Shown here piece after piece: positions 8,099 through 17,258 of a stretch of 64,000 nucleotides of DNA. Every line of letters begins with the position of its first letter. The stretch's first letter is position 1. The DNA lies in contig NZ_WSNW01000001.1 in assembly GCF_009767585.1 (NCBI RefSeq), positions 3,060,041 to 3,124,040 on the forward strand. The letters run 5' to 3'. Both the position numbers and the translations under genes were made by a program. The notes under the pieces were generated by a model that saw only the letters and a list, made by a program, of their open reading frames with translations, had not been told where the DNA came from and searched no databases. Source of the DNA: Coprobacillus cateniformis (lineage in GTDB: Bacteria > Bacillota_I > Bacilli_A > Erysipelotrichales > Coprobacillaceae).

Positions 8099-9346
8099 AT
8101 GTTAAAAATATTATTATTTGCACTAATCGTAATGGAAAATGGTAAAATGATAACTTACTTAAAACTACCTGCTGGAAATTATAAATTGATTGAGGTATCT
8201 GCTCCTAATGGTTATTTAAAAGACAAAGATGGATTAAAATTCACAATAGGAAATGATACTCATTATTCATATACAACTTATGGTGCTTTTATAACAGTAA
8301 CTTATAAAAACACACCAATAAAAGGTCAACTTGAAATTAAGAAAACAGGAGAAAATTTAGTAATTAAAGATGGTAAATACACTTACAAAGATAAAAAATT
8401 AAGTGGTGTAACATTTGAAATCTATGCAGAAGAAGATATTAAATCTGCTGATGGAAATCATCTTTATTATGAAAAAGGTACAAAAGTAGATACTATTACA
8501 ACTGACAAAAATGGTTATGCAATTTCTAAAAAATTACCTCTTGGAAAATACTATTTAATTGAAGTAAAAACACAAGATGAATATGTATTAGATAGTAATA
8601 AACACTATTTTGAATTAAAAGAAGTAAATGATGAAACACCAATAGTTTTTGAATCATACAGTAATTTAAACTACTTAAAGAAAGGTACTTTGGAATTTAC
8701 TAAAAAGGATCTTGTAAATGGAGATGTTATTCCAAACACAATCGTTGAAATCTATAATGAAAATAATGAACTAATCTTTACTGGTAAAACTGACAAAGAT
8801 GGTAAAGTAATTATTACAGATTTAAAAGTTGGAAAATACTATATCATTGAGAAAGAGGCAGCAACGGGTTATACAATTACAGATGAAAAAATCTATTTTG
8901 AATTAAAAGAAAATGGAGAAATTACAAAGGCTGAAATGAAAGATAAACCTATTACTGGAACTCTTGAATTTACAAAGACTGATGTATCAACAGGAGAACC
9001 ATTACCTAACACACTAATTGAAATTTATAATGAAAAAGATGAACTTATTTTTAGTGGTAGAACAGACGAAAATGGTAAAATTACTATTCCAGAAATTAGA
9101 TATGGAAAATACTATATTTTAGAGAAAGAAGCCCCAGAGGGTTACACTTTAAATCCTGAAAGAATGTATTTTGAAATTTTAGAAGATGGAAAAGTGGTTA
9201 AGGCAACAATGACTGATGAAAAAGTAGTAATTGAAGTTCCTAGTACAGGAATTACTGATACTCATATTATTGAAATTGCCGGAGCATTATTTGTTCTTGG
9301 AGGAATAGGAGTAATTGTCTATGTTAAAAAGAAAAAACAAAAATAA
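8099..9346 (+). CDS. LPXTG-like Cna-B/SpaA surface protein, 5'-truncated
   Basis: The product consists of repeated Cna-B (SpaA-type, isopeptide-forming) domains: a partial one (about residues 15-70), then about 72-185, 194-280 and 285-372, each with K-linked strands and a GKYY-LIEKEA-GY motif. The C-terminus has the sorting signal VPSTG (380-384), a hydrophobic segment and KKKKQK. The N-terminus lacks a proper signal peptide and starts inside a domain. The codons before NGKMITYLKLPAG read T-N-R-N-G-K in another frame, so the gene is probably a truncated remnant of a larger adhesin. The adjacent sortase would be its partner. Confidence 0.8.
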   Translation: MLKILLFALIVMENGKMITYLKLPAGNYKLIEVSAPNGYLKDKDGLKFTIGNDTHYSYTTYGAFITVTYKNTPIKGQLEIKKTGENLVIKDGKYTYKDKKLSGVTFEIYAEEDIKSADGNHLYYEKGTKVDTITTDKNGYAISKKLPLGKYYLIEVKTQDEYVLDSNKHYFELKEVNDETPIVFESYSNLNYLKKGTLEFTKKDLVNGDVIPNTIVEIYNENNELIFTGKTDKDGKVIITDLKVGKYYIIEKEAATGYTITDEKIYFELKENGEITKAEMKDKPITGTLEFTKTDVSTGEPLPNTLIEIYNEKDELIFSGRTDENGKITIPEIRYGKYYILEKEAPEGYTLNPERMYFEILEDGKVVKATMTDEKVVIEVPSTGITDTHIIEIAGALFVLGGIGVIVYVKKKKQK

Positions 9347-9980
9347 AGATAGAAAGGTTAGTAAGAGTCAACTTATAATAGTTGGCTCTTTGCTAATTGT
9401 TGTTGGAATTGGAATAGTTGGAGGTAAATATCTATACAATTATTTTCAAAATCAAAATGAAGAAAATTTAATAGATACTTTTTACGAAGAACAAAAAGAA
9501 ATAACTGATGAAACAACACCAACCGAAGAAAAAGAGCAAGAAGAACACCAAAAGCCAACTACAACTCAAACTAAAAAGGTTGATTATATTGCAGTTATTA
9601 AAATACCAAAGATAGGACTTGAAAAAGGTCTAGCAAGTAAAGGTAGTTATTATAATAATGTTAATCGAAACATTTTAATACTTAATGAATCTGATATGCC
9701 AGATAAGGAAAACGGGAATGTTATAATAGCAGGACATTCTGGTAGTGGTAGAACAGCATTTTTTAAGAACTTATATAAATTGGAAACAGATGATGAGGTT
9801 AGTATTTTTTATGGAGGTAGTGAATACAAATACAAAGTTGTTAATCAATACGATATAGAAAAAACAGGAACTGCTAACATTGTTAGAAATGCCGAAAAAA
9901 GCACTTTAACTTTAATAACTTGCAGACACAACACTAATAAGCAAATTATCTATATTTGTGAGTTAGTAGAAAAGGTTTAG
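9321..9980 (+). CDS. srt: Sortase
   Basis: Membrane transpeptidase that attaches sorting-signal proteins to peptidoglycan or builds pili. It has a basic N-terminus, one membrane segment (about residues 15-36), an acidic linker, and the catalytic domain with IAGHSG (His) and LITCRHN (Cys), while the following conserved Arg is less clear. I use ATG 9321; the gene overlaps the Cna-B gene by 26 bases and is probably coupled to it. At 219 residues it resembles class C/D enzymes; I cannot settle the class. Confidence 0.88.
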   Translation: MLKRKNKNKDRKVSKSQLIIVGSLLIVVGIGIVGGKYLYNYFQNQNEENLIDTFYEEQKEITDETTPTEEKEQEEHQKPTTTQTKKVDYIAVIKIPKIGLEKGLASKGSYYNNVNRNILILNESDMPDKENGNVIIAGHSGSGRTAFFKNLYKLETDDEVSIFYGGSEYKYKVVNQYDIEKTGTANIVRNAEKSTLTLITCRHNTNKQIIYICELVEKV

Positions 9981-9990
9981 GAGGATTAAA

Positions 9991-10242
9991 TTGGAAGAAA
10001 AATATAATTTAAACAGTATATCAAAAGCATTTGAAAAACTATTTAATGCTGGATTTAATACAAGCAAAAAAATAGCAACATTAGATATAAAAGAGGTAAG
10101 AAAGATTCCCAATTTAACAATGTCAGATTTTTATATTATTTCTGACTTATGGGAATTAGTAAAAAAGAACAATAATAAAACTGCTCAATTATTTATAGAA
10201 TTTTTAAGTGGTTATAAAGAGAAAGGAAATGATAGCAAATGA
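9991..10242 (+). CDS. Small hypothetical protein (83 aa)
   Basis: The start is TTG after AGGAGG, with the gene immediately downstream of the sortase. The product has a helical repeat-like segment (AGFNTSKKIATLDIKEVRKIPNLTMSDFYIISDLWELV), which looks like a short DNA- or protein-binding helical domain. It overlaps the next gene by 4 bases. I do not recognise the family. Operon position on the element supports a real gene. Confidence 0.6.
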   Translation: MEEKYNLNSISKAFEKLFNAGFNTSKKIATLDIKEVRKIPNLTMSDFYIISDLWELVKKNNNKTAQLFIEFLSGYKEKGNDSK

Positions 10243-10433
10243 AAAAGTTTGAAATTGATGTTGATATAAATGGAACTATTACTTTTGAGGTTGAAGCCAA
10301 AAACAAAAAAGAGGCACAAGCAAAAGTAGATGATATTTTAAGCAACACTTCTGTAAAAGAGGCGATAAAATCATACAGAAATAACATTGTTTTAAATGAA
10401 AAAGTAAAACAAGACAAAGATAGAGAAAGATAG
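10239..10433 (+). CDS. DpnD/PcfM-like small protein
   Basis: A 64-residue protein with the pattern of the DpnD/PcfM family: a short beta strand pair (KKFEIDVDINGTITFEVEAKNKKEAQAKVDDIL) followed by a helix. Related small proteins are encoded at 33973 and 34545 on the same element. The function is not known; the family is common on conjugative elements. It overlaps the previous gene by 4 bases. Confidence 0.55.
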   Translation: MKKFEIDVDINGTITFEVEAKNKKEAQAKVDDILSNTSVKEAIKSYRNNIVLNEKVKQDKDRER

Positions 10434-10444
10434 GAGGAATTAAA

Positions 10445-10783
10445 ATGGCATATTCAAAAAGAATACCACCAATTAAAATTAAATTAAATGTAGACGAATA
10501 TAATAAACTACTAGAAATATTAGAAAATATGATAGATTCTGATAATGAAAATTATTCAAATAAATCATCAAAAATGAAAGATAAACTATTAAGATATAGT
10601 GTTCCAATAACAGAAGAAGATGGAACTACAATAGTTGATATGAGATTTTATAATAACGAGATTGTAGATTTATTTATGATATTGTTTTATGAGATAGGTA
10701 ATATTCCTATCAATACTAATTATTATGAAGTCTTATTAAGTGTAAGGGAGAAAATAAAAAAGAGCAAAATGTCAGAAGAATAA
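10445..10783 (+). CDS. Hypothetical protein (112 aa)
   Basis: Starts at ATG after TAGGAGG, 11 bases downstream of the DpnD-like gene. The 112 residues are charged and mostly helical (NVDEYNKLLEILENMI...), with no signal peptide and no motif that I recognise. Position between small element genes and the helicase suggests a transfer- or maintenance-linked accessory gene. Confidence 0.55.
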   Translation: MAYSKRIPPIKIKLNVDEYNKLLEILENMIDSDNENYSNKSSKMKDKLLRYSVPITEEDGTTIVDMRFYNNEIVDLFMILFYEIGNIPINTNYYEVLLSVREKIKKSKMSEE

Positions 10784-10811
10784 TAGTCTAATTTAGAACA
10801 GGAGGTGCAAT

Positions 10812-13800
10812 ATGGCGAGTAAATTAAGACTAATAACAGACCTATATGGAGAAACTTTAACACAAATAAGCAAGAATCCGGATGACTGGATGTCATTCTT
10901 GGAATGTGCAGCAATGAACTACAAATACCCTTTTAATGACAAAGTTTTAATTTATGCACAAAGACCAGAAGCAGTAGCGTGTGCGAAGATAGAGGCTTGG
11001 AACAAACAAGTTGGTAGATGGGTTAATCGTGGTGCAAAAGGAATAGCACTTCTTTCAGAAGATAATGGCTATACTAATTTAAGATATGTATTTGATATTG
11101 CCGATACTAATAGCAAGTTCGGAAAAAGTTTTAGATTATGGTCAGTTCCAAAACCTTATGAAGTAGATATTATTGAATCATTAGAAAACAAGTATGGAGA
11201 ACTTGAAGATAAAAGTTCTCTTGGACTTGCAATTAAGTCTGTATCAAAGATACTTGTTGAAGATAATATGCAAGATTATTTGGAAGATTTAAAGTTTTAT
11301 AGAGAAAATAGTTCTCTTGAACCAATGACTGATGAAGCAGTTCAGTTATTGGTTCAAAATGCACTAGAAAATAGTATTGCATTTTCAATGATTAAAAGGT
11401 GTGGATTAAATCCGAATGATTATTTCACTAATGAAGATTTTACACCAATATTAGCATTTGATAGTTATGAAACTATAACTAGATTAGGTGTAGCCACTAG
11501 CGAAATATCTGAAATGGGTATTCGTGAAATTTATAATACTATAAAAAAGTTACGAATAAATGAAATAAATAAAATTCGCACATTTGATATAGATAAAGAT
11601 TTATCTTATGATGTAAGTGAAAGCAGAGAAACTGTTGAAAGGAGGAATAATGATGAGTATAACTTACACACGCAAAGGGGATTACGAGATACCAGACCTA
11701 GCGATACCAGAGAACAAGATTCAAGTGGAGGGCAAATACGCAATGATGAGGTTAAGGTACTTGAAAGAGAACAAGAAATCTCTATACACGACTCTATTAA
11801 TGAGCAATCAACTTCCAGAACACTTGATGAATATTCAAGAAGTAGCAATGGAGAGAGTAGAACAGATAGTATCAGAAATGAAAGCCAAAGAGAAGATAAC
11901 AGAACAAATGAAACAACAAGACCCTATGAAATGGATAGGCTTAATGAACATCTTGAAGACATCAGCAGAGGAGATAGTAGCGAACGAATTAATTTACGCT
12001 TAAACAATTATGATTCAAGTCAAAGTAAAACACATTATGTTGTAGTTGATGAAAAGATAAATCAAATATTAAGTACAACCCCTCATTTAAGAAAATCAAA
12101 TAAGGAAATAAAAGTCTTTATACAAAATGAAAAAGATGTTACAAAAAGAGCAGAGTATCTCAAAGGAATATTTAACAAAGATTATACCGGTGTTATAGTT
12201 GATGACCAAATGTATGGTTATAAAACTTTTGACAACGGTATTTTATTTTGGAAAGGAAATTTCTTATCAAGAGATACAGAAAGTTTTATAAGTTGGGAAG
12301 ATTTAACTTATCACTATGACTCAATGATTTTATTAAATCAGTTAAATGATAGAATAGAACCATTGCCAAGTGTAACAGACCAATTAAGTTTTCTTGATGA
12401 AAATAGTGAAAAATCAGTATCTGATTTAGAATTTACACAGGAGTTTGTTGATAGATATTTAACAGAACAACACCGTGATACAAAGTTTAGTATTTACGAA
12501 CAATTTAGTAATAGTTTATCAACAGAGAATAATATAAATTATCTTAAAAACTTATATGGAATAAGTGGTGCTACTTCTACAATAAAAGGAGCAGGAATTG
12601 GAGTTAATACTGATTATAAAGGTGTAAGATTTAATAGAGGTTATTTTGACGCTAGTGCCAAAGAACAATTATTCAAGTGGAATTATATTGAAAAAAGAAT
12701 AAAAACTCTTATTCACGAAGATAGATACCTTAATTCAAAAGAATTAGAAGAATATCCGAAGTGGCTTGATGAAAAAGACCAAGAAAGAGAATTTATTGAA
12801 GCAAGTAATAATTTGACAGAAAAAATAATTGAAGAACCAGCCGAAGAAAAATATGAATATCAATATCATTTAGGAGATAGAGTTTATATTGGAGCAGATG
12901 AATATGAAATATTAAGTATTGGGATTAGTAATGTCGTATTATATGATTTTAGGTATCCATTATTTAATCGTGAAATATCCAAAGAAGAATTTGATAGGAA
13001 AGTACAAGAAAATCCTGCAAATGATCATCTTAAAGTTAAAGTAAGTGATATTAAAGATAATATAAATGAAGAGCCAAGCAATATAGAGGTAAATGTAAAA
13101 GAAGAAATATCACTTTCTATTGAAGAAGAACCAGAAGTTCAAGAAGAAAACATTGTTCCAGTATTTGAAAAAAAGAAAAGTAATAAAATAAGAAGTTTTG
13201 ATATTCACCCAGAAATACCTATTTTTGATAGAAATCAATTTAAAATTACAAATGATAATTTAGGTGAGGGTAGTCCAAGAGAAAAATTTAATAATAATGT
13301 TGAAGCAATAAGAGTTCTAAAAAAATGTGAAGAAGAAAATAGATTTGCAACTCCACAAGAACAAGAGATATTGTCGAAATATGTCGGCTGGGGTGGACTT
13401 CCACAAGCCTTTGATGAAAAAGATTCTTCTTGGAGTAATGAATATAGTATATTAAAGAATTTACTTGATGAAAAAGAGTATTCACAAGCACGAGGATCTA
13501 CTTTAACAGCCTTTTATACACCACCAGTAGTAATTAGGTCAATGTATAAAGCATTAGAGAATATGGGACTTAAAACAGGCAATATATTAGAGCCTAGTTG
13601 TGGTGTTGGTAACTTTATAGGTATGTTACCAGATTCATTAGAAGATTGTAAGTTATATGGTGTAGAACTTGATTCCATAAGTGGTAGAATTGCAAGACAA
13701 CTTTATCAAAAATCAACCGTTGCAGTACAGGGTTATGAAGATACTAATCTTCCTAACTCTTTTTTTGATGTATCAGTTGGCAATGTTCCATTTGGAGATT

Positions 13801-15005
13801 TCAAGGTATTAGATAAGAAATATGATAAGCATAAGTTTTTAATTCACGATTACTTTTTTGCAAAGACACTTGATAAGGTCAGACCCGGTGGTGTTATTGC
13901 ATTTATAACAAGCAAAGGAACACTAGATAAAGAAAATCCAAGTGTTAGAAAATATATTGCTCAAAGAGCAGATTTATTAGGTGCTATTAGACTACCTAAT
14001 AACACATTTAAAGCAAATGCAGGTACCGAAGTCACATCAGACATTATTTTCTTACAAAAAAGAGATTCAATAACTGATATTGAGCCAGACTGGGTATATC
14101 TTGGAGAAAATGATTATGGTATAAAAATGAATCAGTATTTCATTGATAATCCAGAAATGATACTAGGAAATATGGAAATGATTTCAACTAGGTTTGGCTA
14201 TGATTCTGCTTGTATCTCTGATGGAGAAAATTTGGAAGATAAGTTAGAAAGTGCAATATCAAATATACACGCCGAAGTAAAAGAGTATGAATTAGATGAT
14301 ATAGGAGAAGAAGATAATTCCATTGAAGCCGATTTAACGGTAAGAAACTTCTCATACACTTTAATAGATGACAAAATCTATTTTAGAGAAAATAGTAGAA
14401 TGTACCCACAAGAATTAGCAATGACTACTGAAAATAGAGTTAAAGGCTTAATTGAAATAATGGACTGTGTTAGAACTCTTTTGGAATATCAAACGGAAGA
14501 TTATCCAGATGAAGATATAAAGAGAGAACAAGTAAAATTAAATCAATTATATGATAGGTTTACAAAGAAATATGGACTAATCAATAGTAGAGGAAACAAC
14601 TCTGCTTTTTCAAATGATTCAAGTTATTATCTATTATGTTCTCTTGAAATTTTAGATGAGAATGGAAATCTTGCAAGAAAAGCAGATATGTTCACAAAAA
14701 GAACTATCAAGCCTAAAACAGAGATAACATCAGTTGATAATGCAAACGACGCTTTAATTGTTTCACTATCCGAAAAGGCAAGAGTTGATATAACCTTTAT
14801 GCAAAAACTTTGTAATATGGATATGGACAAAATGCTTAAAGATTTGGAGGGAGAAATATTCAATGTTCCTGAATATGGAGAGCCTAATCATTGGGTTACA
14901 GCAGATGAGTATTTATCTGGTAATGTAAGAGAGAAATTAAAGATTGCAGAACATTTTGCTGAAACAGATGAAAGATTTAATGTAAACTTTATATCTGATT
15001 TTTGA
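10812..15005 (+). CDS. N6-methylase/helicase giant protein, N-terminal part (split by IME)
   Basis: This is the first 1,397 codons of a DarB/SNF2-type methylase-helicase found on large conjugative elements and phages, thought to act in antirestriction or DNA transfer. The N-terminus is ArdC-like (about 1-80: FNDKVLIYAQRP...WVNRGAKGI). A disordered charged linker (about 275-400) follows. A methylase-like domain carries LEPSCGVGN (926-934) and the motif IV-like VGNVPFGD (989-996). The AGGAGG site fixes the start. The frame stops at 15003 only because a Tn916-type element is inserted; the helicase half is at 20169. Confidence 0.88.
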   Translation: MASKLRLITDLYGETLTQISKNPDDWMSFLECAAMNYKYPFNDKVLIYAQRPEAVACAKIEAWNKQVGRWVNRGAKGIALLSEDNGYTNLRYVFDIADTNSKFGKSFRLWSVPKPYEVDIIESLENKYGELEDKSSLGLAIKSVSKILVEDNMQDYLEDLKFYRENSSLEPMTDEAVQLLVQNALENSIAFSMIKRCGLNPNDYFTNEDFTPILAFDSYETITRLGVATSEISEMGIREIYNTIKKLRINEINKIRTFDIDKDLSYDVSESRETVERRNNDEYNLHTQRGLRDTRPSDTREQDSSGGQIRNDEVKVLEREQEISIHDSINEQSTSRTLDEYSRSSNGESRTDSIRNESQREDNRTNETTRPYEMDRLNEHLEDISRGDSSERINLRLNNYDSSQSKTHYVVVDEKINQILSTTPHLRKSNKEIKVFIQNEKDVTKRAEYLKGIFNKDYTGVIVDDQMYGYKTFDNGILFWKGNFLSRDTESFISWEDLTYHYDSMILLNQLNDRIEPLPSVTDQLSFLDENSEKSVSDLEFTQEFVDRYLTEQHRDTKFSIYEQFSNSLSTENNINYLKNLYGISGATSTIKGAGIGVNTDYKGVRFNRGYFDASAKEQLFKWNYIEKRIKTLIHEDRYLNSKELEEYPKWLDEKDQEREFIEASNNLTEKIIEEPAEEKYEYQYHLGDRVYIGADEYEILSIGISNVVLYDFRYPLFNREISKEEFDRKVQENPANDHLKVKVSDIKDNINEEPSNIEVNVKEEISLSIEEEPEVQEENIVPVFEKKKSNKIRSFDIHPEIPIFDRNQFKITNDNLGEGSPREKFNNNVEAIRVLKKCEEENRFATPQEQEILSKYVGWGGLPQAFDEKDSSWSNEYSILKNLLDEKEYSQARGSTLTAFYTPPVVIRSMYKALENMGLKTGNILEPSCGVGNFIGMLPDSLEDCKLYGVELDSISGRIARQLYQKSTVAVQGYEDTNLPNSFFDVSVGNVPFGDFKVLDKKYDKHKFLIHDYFFAKTLDKVRPGGVIAFITSKGTLDKENPSVRKYIAQRADLLGAIRLPNNTFKANAGTEVTSDIIFLQKRDSITDIEPDWVYLGENDYGIKMNQYFIDNPEMILGNMEMISTRFGYDSACISDGENLEDKLESAISNIHAEVKEYELDDIGEEDNSIEADLTVRNFSYTLIDDKIYFRENSRMYPQELAMTTENRVKGLIEIMDCVRTLLEYQTEDYPDEDIKREQVKLNQLYDRFTKKYGLINSRGNNSAFSNDSSYYLLCSLEILDENGNLARKADMFTKRTIKPKTEITSVDNANDALIVSLSEKARVDITFMQKLCNMDMDKMLKDLEGEIFNVPEYGEPNHWVTADEYLSGNVREKLKIAEHFAETDERFNVNFISDF
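11653..12003 (+). CDS. TnpV-family protein nested out of frame in the helicase gene
   Basis: In the +2 frame relative to the helicase, a 116-codon ORF starts at ATG 11653 (or 11650) after AAAGGAGG (11638-11645). Its product matches the TnpV pattern: ITYTRKGDYEIPDL, GKYAMMRLRYLKENKK, LYTTLLMSNQLPEHL, then QQDPMKWIGLMNILKTSAEEIV and ANELIYA. The strong ribosome binding site and full family length show that it is a real gene. The helicase frame here encodes only the disordered linker, so both frames can coexist. TnpV is common on clostridial elements; its function is unknown. Confidence 0.8.
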   Translation: MSITYTRKGDYEIPDLAIPENKIQVEGKYAMMRLRYLKENKKSLYTTLLMSNQLPEHLMNIQEVAMERVEQIVSEMKAKEKITEQMKQQDPMKWIGLMNILKTSAEEIVANELIYA

Positions 15006-15060
15006 TTATCCCTATAAATATTACACTTTCAAGCATTTCGAAGTATAGAAAAACACTCAT

Positions 15061-15085
15061 TTTACCACGAATATACCACGATTGA
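15061..15085 (+). repeat. Integrase arm-type repeats at the left IME end
   Basis: Two copies of ACCACGA (15064-15070, 15075-15081). Matching copies lie near the right end just after int: ACCACGA at 19904-19910 and ACCACG at 19916-19921. Tn916 integrase uses such direct repeats as arm sites for its N-terminal domain; the assignment here is by position and similarity between the ends. Confidence 0.55.
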
Positions 15086-15207
15086 ACGAGCCTTGATATG
15101 ACGATAAAATAGCACTAAAAAGACACCATTGACACATTGAAGTGGTGTCTTTTATTAATAAGCAGTCAATCCTAAGACTAACTGCTTTTGCAAAATAAAG
15201 GTAATCA

Positions 15208-15822
15208 CTATTTTGTTTGTTTCTTTAGAATAATATAGCTTGCAATCACAACTACAAAGAATACTAACACGAAAACTAAAGTATGAAATATTCCTATCGG
15301 ATAAGGTGCAATCCACCCTTCTAGTTTGAAAACCAATCCTGAAATATATCCTGTAATCATAGAAATAGGCATAAAAGCAACTCCGATTATATTAAGCCAA
15401 TTTACATAAAAGGGGGATTTTTCTTCCGATAGTATTCTCGCTATAAAATATCCAACAATCCCTATAGCTTGAATAATCATTGAACCCCAAACTGCTTCCA
15501 TTGTTTGTTCTGCATACCAATTACCAAATGCACAAAACAGCCCAATAGCAACAAAAGCTGTTGATGATATATAAAGTACCTTACTCGTAAGCTCTTTATT
15601 TTTTTGTTCTTTGTCTGCTACTGGTTCAATTCCCTTTAGGATATAGTCAGTTGTTACTCCAAAAAAATCACTCATTATAATTATTTTTTCTAAGTCAGGC
15701 GTGCTTTGTTCACTTTCCCATTTGGAAACAGCCTGCCTTGAAACTCCAACTTTATCCGCAAGTTCCTCTTGTGATATTCCTTTTGATTTCCTTAAATATT
15801 GTATTCTGTCTGCCATATTCAT
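15208..15822 (-). CDS. XRE-family regulator with membrane domain
   Basis: The N-terminal HTH (MADRIQYLRKSKGISQEELADKVGVSRQ and AVSKWESEQSTPDLEKI) is a Cro/C1-type DNA-binding domain. The C-terminal two-thirds holds about four membrane segments (SSTAFVAIGLFCAFGNW, IIQAIGIVGYFIARI, IIGVAFMPISMITGYI, TLVFVLVFFVVVIASYIIL). Such membrane-tethered XRE proteins respond to envelope or peptide signals. It starts after AAAGGAGTG and lies at the left end of the inserted element. The target is unknown. Confidence 0.85.
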   Translation of the reverse strand: MNMADRIQYLRKSKGISQEELADKVGVSRQAVSKWESEQSTPDLEKIIIMSDFFGVTTDYILKGIEPVADKEQKNKELTSKVLYISSTAFVAIGLFCAFGNWYAEQTMEAVWGSMIIQAIGIVGYFIARILSEEKSPFYVNWLNIIGVAFMPISMITGYISGLVFKLEGWIAPYPIGIFHTLVFVLVFFVVVIASYIILKKQTK

Positions 15823-16098
15823 TAGCTAACACTCCTTTCTTTCATGGTGTAATTTTAGCAATATTATCAGTTGCATAGCCACCATTTAGATATGGAAATA
15901 TGTCAACTGGCAGTTGCAATGATGTTTTTTGACAAATCAGCAGAATATTCTTGCTTATAACGTAATTTAAACATATCCATATTATAACAGTTCCATATAT
16001 CCGCCACAACAAAAATCAGCACACCCCCCTTGACATTTTTCTGTCTTGAAAAATACACACTTTTTCTTTCTTCCTCTTGATTACCAACCACAGAAAAG
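15823..16098. other. Non-coding stretch between the two IME regulators
   Basis: It holds a perfect dyad, CAACTGGCAGTTG (15904-15916), possibly an operator, and a minus-strand run of codons without a convincing ribosome binding site. No gene is called here. Confidence 0.4.
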
Positions 16099-16161
16099 AA
16101 AAAGCCCTGTCAAGAGCCTTGCCACCATTGGTGGTGCTTTGCACTCTTTACTGGGCTTTTT
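16099..16161. terminator. Bidirectional terminator
   Basis: AAAAAGCCC and GGGCTTTTT pair across an internally structured loop (containing CCACCATTGGTGG). A-run and T-run flank the stem, so it can stop transcription from both sides. It lies at the 3' end of the minus-strand regulator gene. Confidence 0.8.
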
Positions 16162-16191
16162 GTTTGCTGTATCTTTCATTCAAGAGGAAAA

Positions 16192-16863
16192 TTAAAGACC
16201 TCTGTTCCATTTCTCTTTCAGATAATCTTCATAGTCCGTTTCATCAAAATCTAACTGTGGCGAAGTGTCGGGAATGTTATTTCTGCTGTCTATGTCCGCA
16301 AGTTGACGGAATATCCAGTCATCATAAGGGTCATGGTATTTATACTCTTTGGGCTGTTCTCTGTATCGGTCTAACCCTCGCATTTCCTTATGTACTTTCA
16401 TCATGCGTTCTATTTTTTGACGTTGTATCAACTGCTTGATTTCCATAAGTTCTTCTAACTCCGTAACCTCATTGGTAATGTAGTTATGGATATACTGTAT
16501 GAGTTTGGTTTCCATGTAAAATCTGCATTCTTTTTCATCATTGAAAAATTCATTTTCAGACAGATAATCTAAGGAAACATTGAAGTCCTGTTCCCGTTTG
16601 ATAATATCCATGATATATGGTTCGGTGTGGTCAATATACTTCCATTCTCCTGATAATAATTCATTGGGCGTTACTCCCAGCACGTCCATTATCTTTTCTA
16701 ATGTGTCAAAGGTAGGATAATTCACACCCCGTTCAATCTTGGAAAGGCTCTGCATATTGATACCGATTTTATCCGCAAGTTCCTGTTGTTTCATTCCTCT
16801 GTGTTTTCTTATGGTCTGTATATTCTCTCCTAAGAAACTGATTTTCTTTTCGTAATGTTCCAT
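16192..16863 (-). CDS. XRE-family transcriptional regulator of the IME
   Basis: A 223-residue protein with an N-terminal HTH (IQTIRKHRGMKQQELADKIGINMQSLSKIERGVNYPTFDTL) and a long charged helical C-terminal region. It is divergent from mobT and faces the control region at 16864-17258, so it is probably the repressor of the mobilisation/excision genes, as similar proteins are in small Tn916-like elements. The 'HxDPYDDWIFRQLAD' tail is characteristic of this subgroup by my reading; its role is not known. Confidence 0.82.
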   Translation of the reverse strand: MEHYEKKISFLGENIQTIRKHRGMKQQELADKIGINMQSLSKIERGVNYPTFDTLEKIMDVLGVTPNELLSGEWKYIDHTEPYIMDIIKREQDFNVSLDYLSENEFFNDEKECRFYMETKLIQYIHNYITNEVTELEELMEIKQLIQRQKIERMMKVHKEMRGLDRYREQPKEYKYHDPYDDWIFRQLADIDSRNNIPDTSPQLDFDETDYEDYLKEKWNRGL

Positions 16864-17258
16864 AACTTAGTATAACCGCTCCTTTCGTTGCTTTTCTCGG
16901 TGTTTATAAGCATATCATACTTAATATTTATTAAAAAGTCAATCAAAACTTCTTGACAAGTAATTCTAATGGCGTTATTATCGTATTAGATAGGGTGATT
17001 AAGCACGCTAGGGTCAATCACACGCTTGAGTAAGCATAGAAAAGATGTATTTTCATTTTGATAGCATGAATAAGCATGGACTATCAGACCGAAAATAAGG
17101 TTTCTGACTGGGGCTGTTCCGTTTAGCCACGAGTCTTACAAGGCTCGTGAGCGTTAAGAACGGATCAGACACAGGAAGAAAGGGAACGCCTTTAGGCGTT
17201 CATAAAGGGCGTATATGTAACACCGCCCTGCGTATACATGTCATAGTACCTAGAAACT
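16864..17258. promoter_or_regulatory. IME control region: promoter, TAAGCA repeats, oriT-like hairpins
   Basis: TTGACA (16953-16958), 17 bp, TATTAT (16976-16981) form a strong rightward promoter. TAAGCA occurs four times (16907, 17000, 17031, 17071), suitable as repressor or iteron sites. Downstream are hairpins CACGAG/CTCGTG (17128-17149), GAACGCC/GGCGTTC (17184-17201) and GGGCG/CGCCC (17207-17228), with a repeated GCGTATA at 17210 and 17230. Lying just before mobT, this part is a candidate oriT or double-strand origin. Confidence 0.6.

Noticed and set aside
15903..16091. 62-codon ORF on the minus strand between the IME regulators
   Set aside because: No convincing ribosome binding site, overlaps a perfect dyad and the terminator flank, and the translation has no family pattern.
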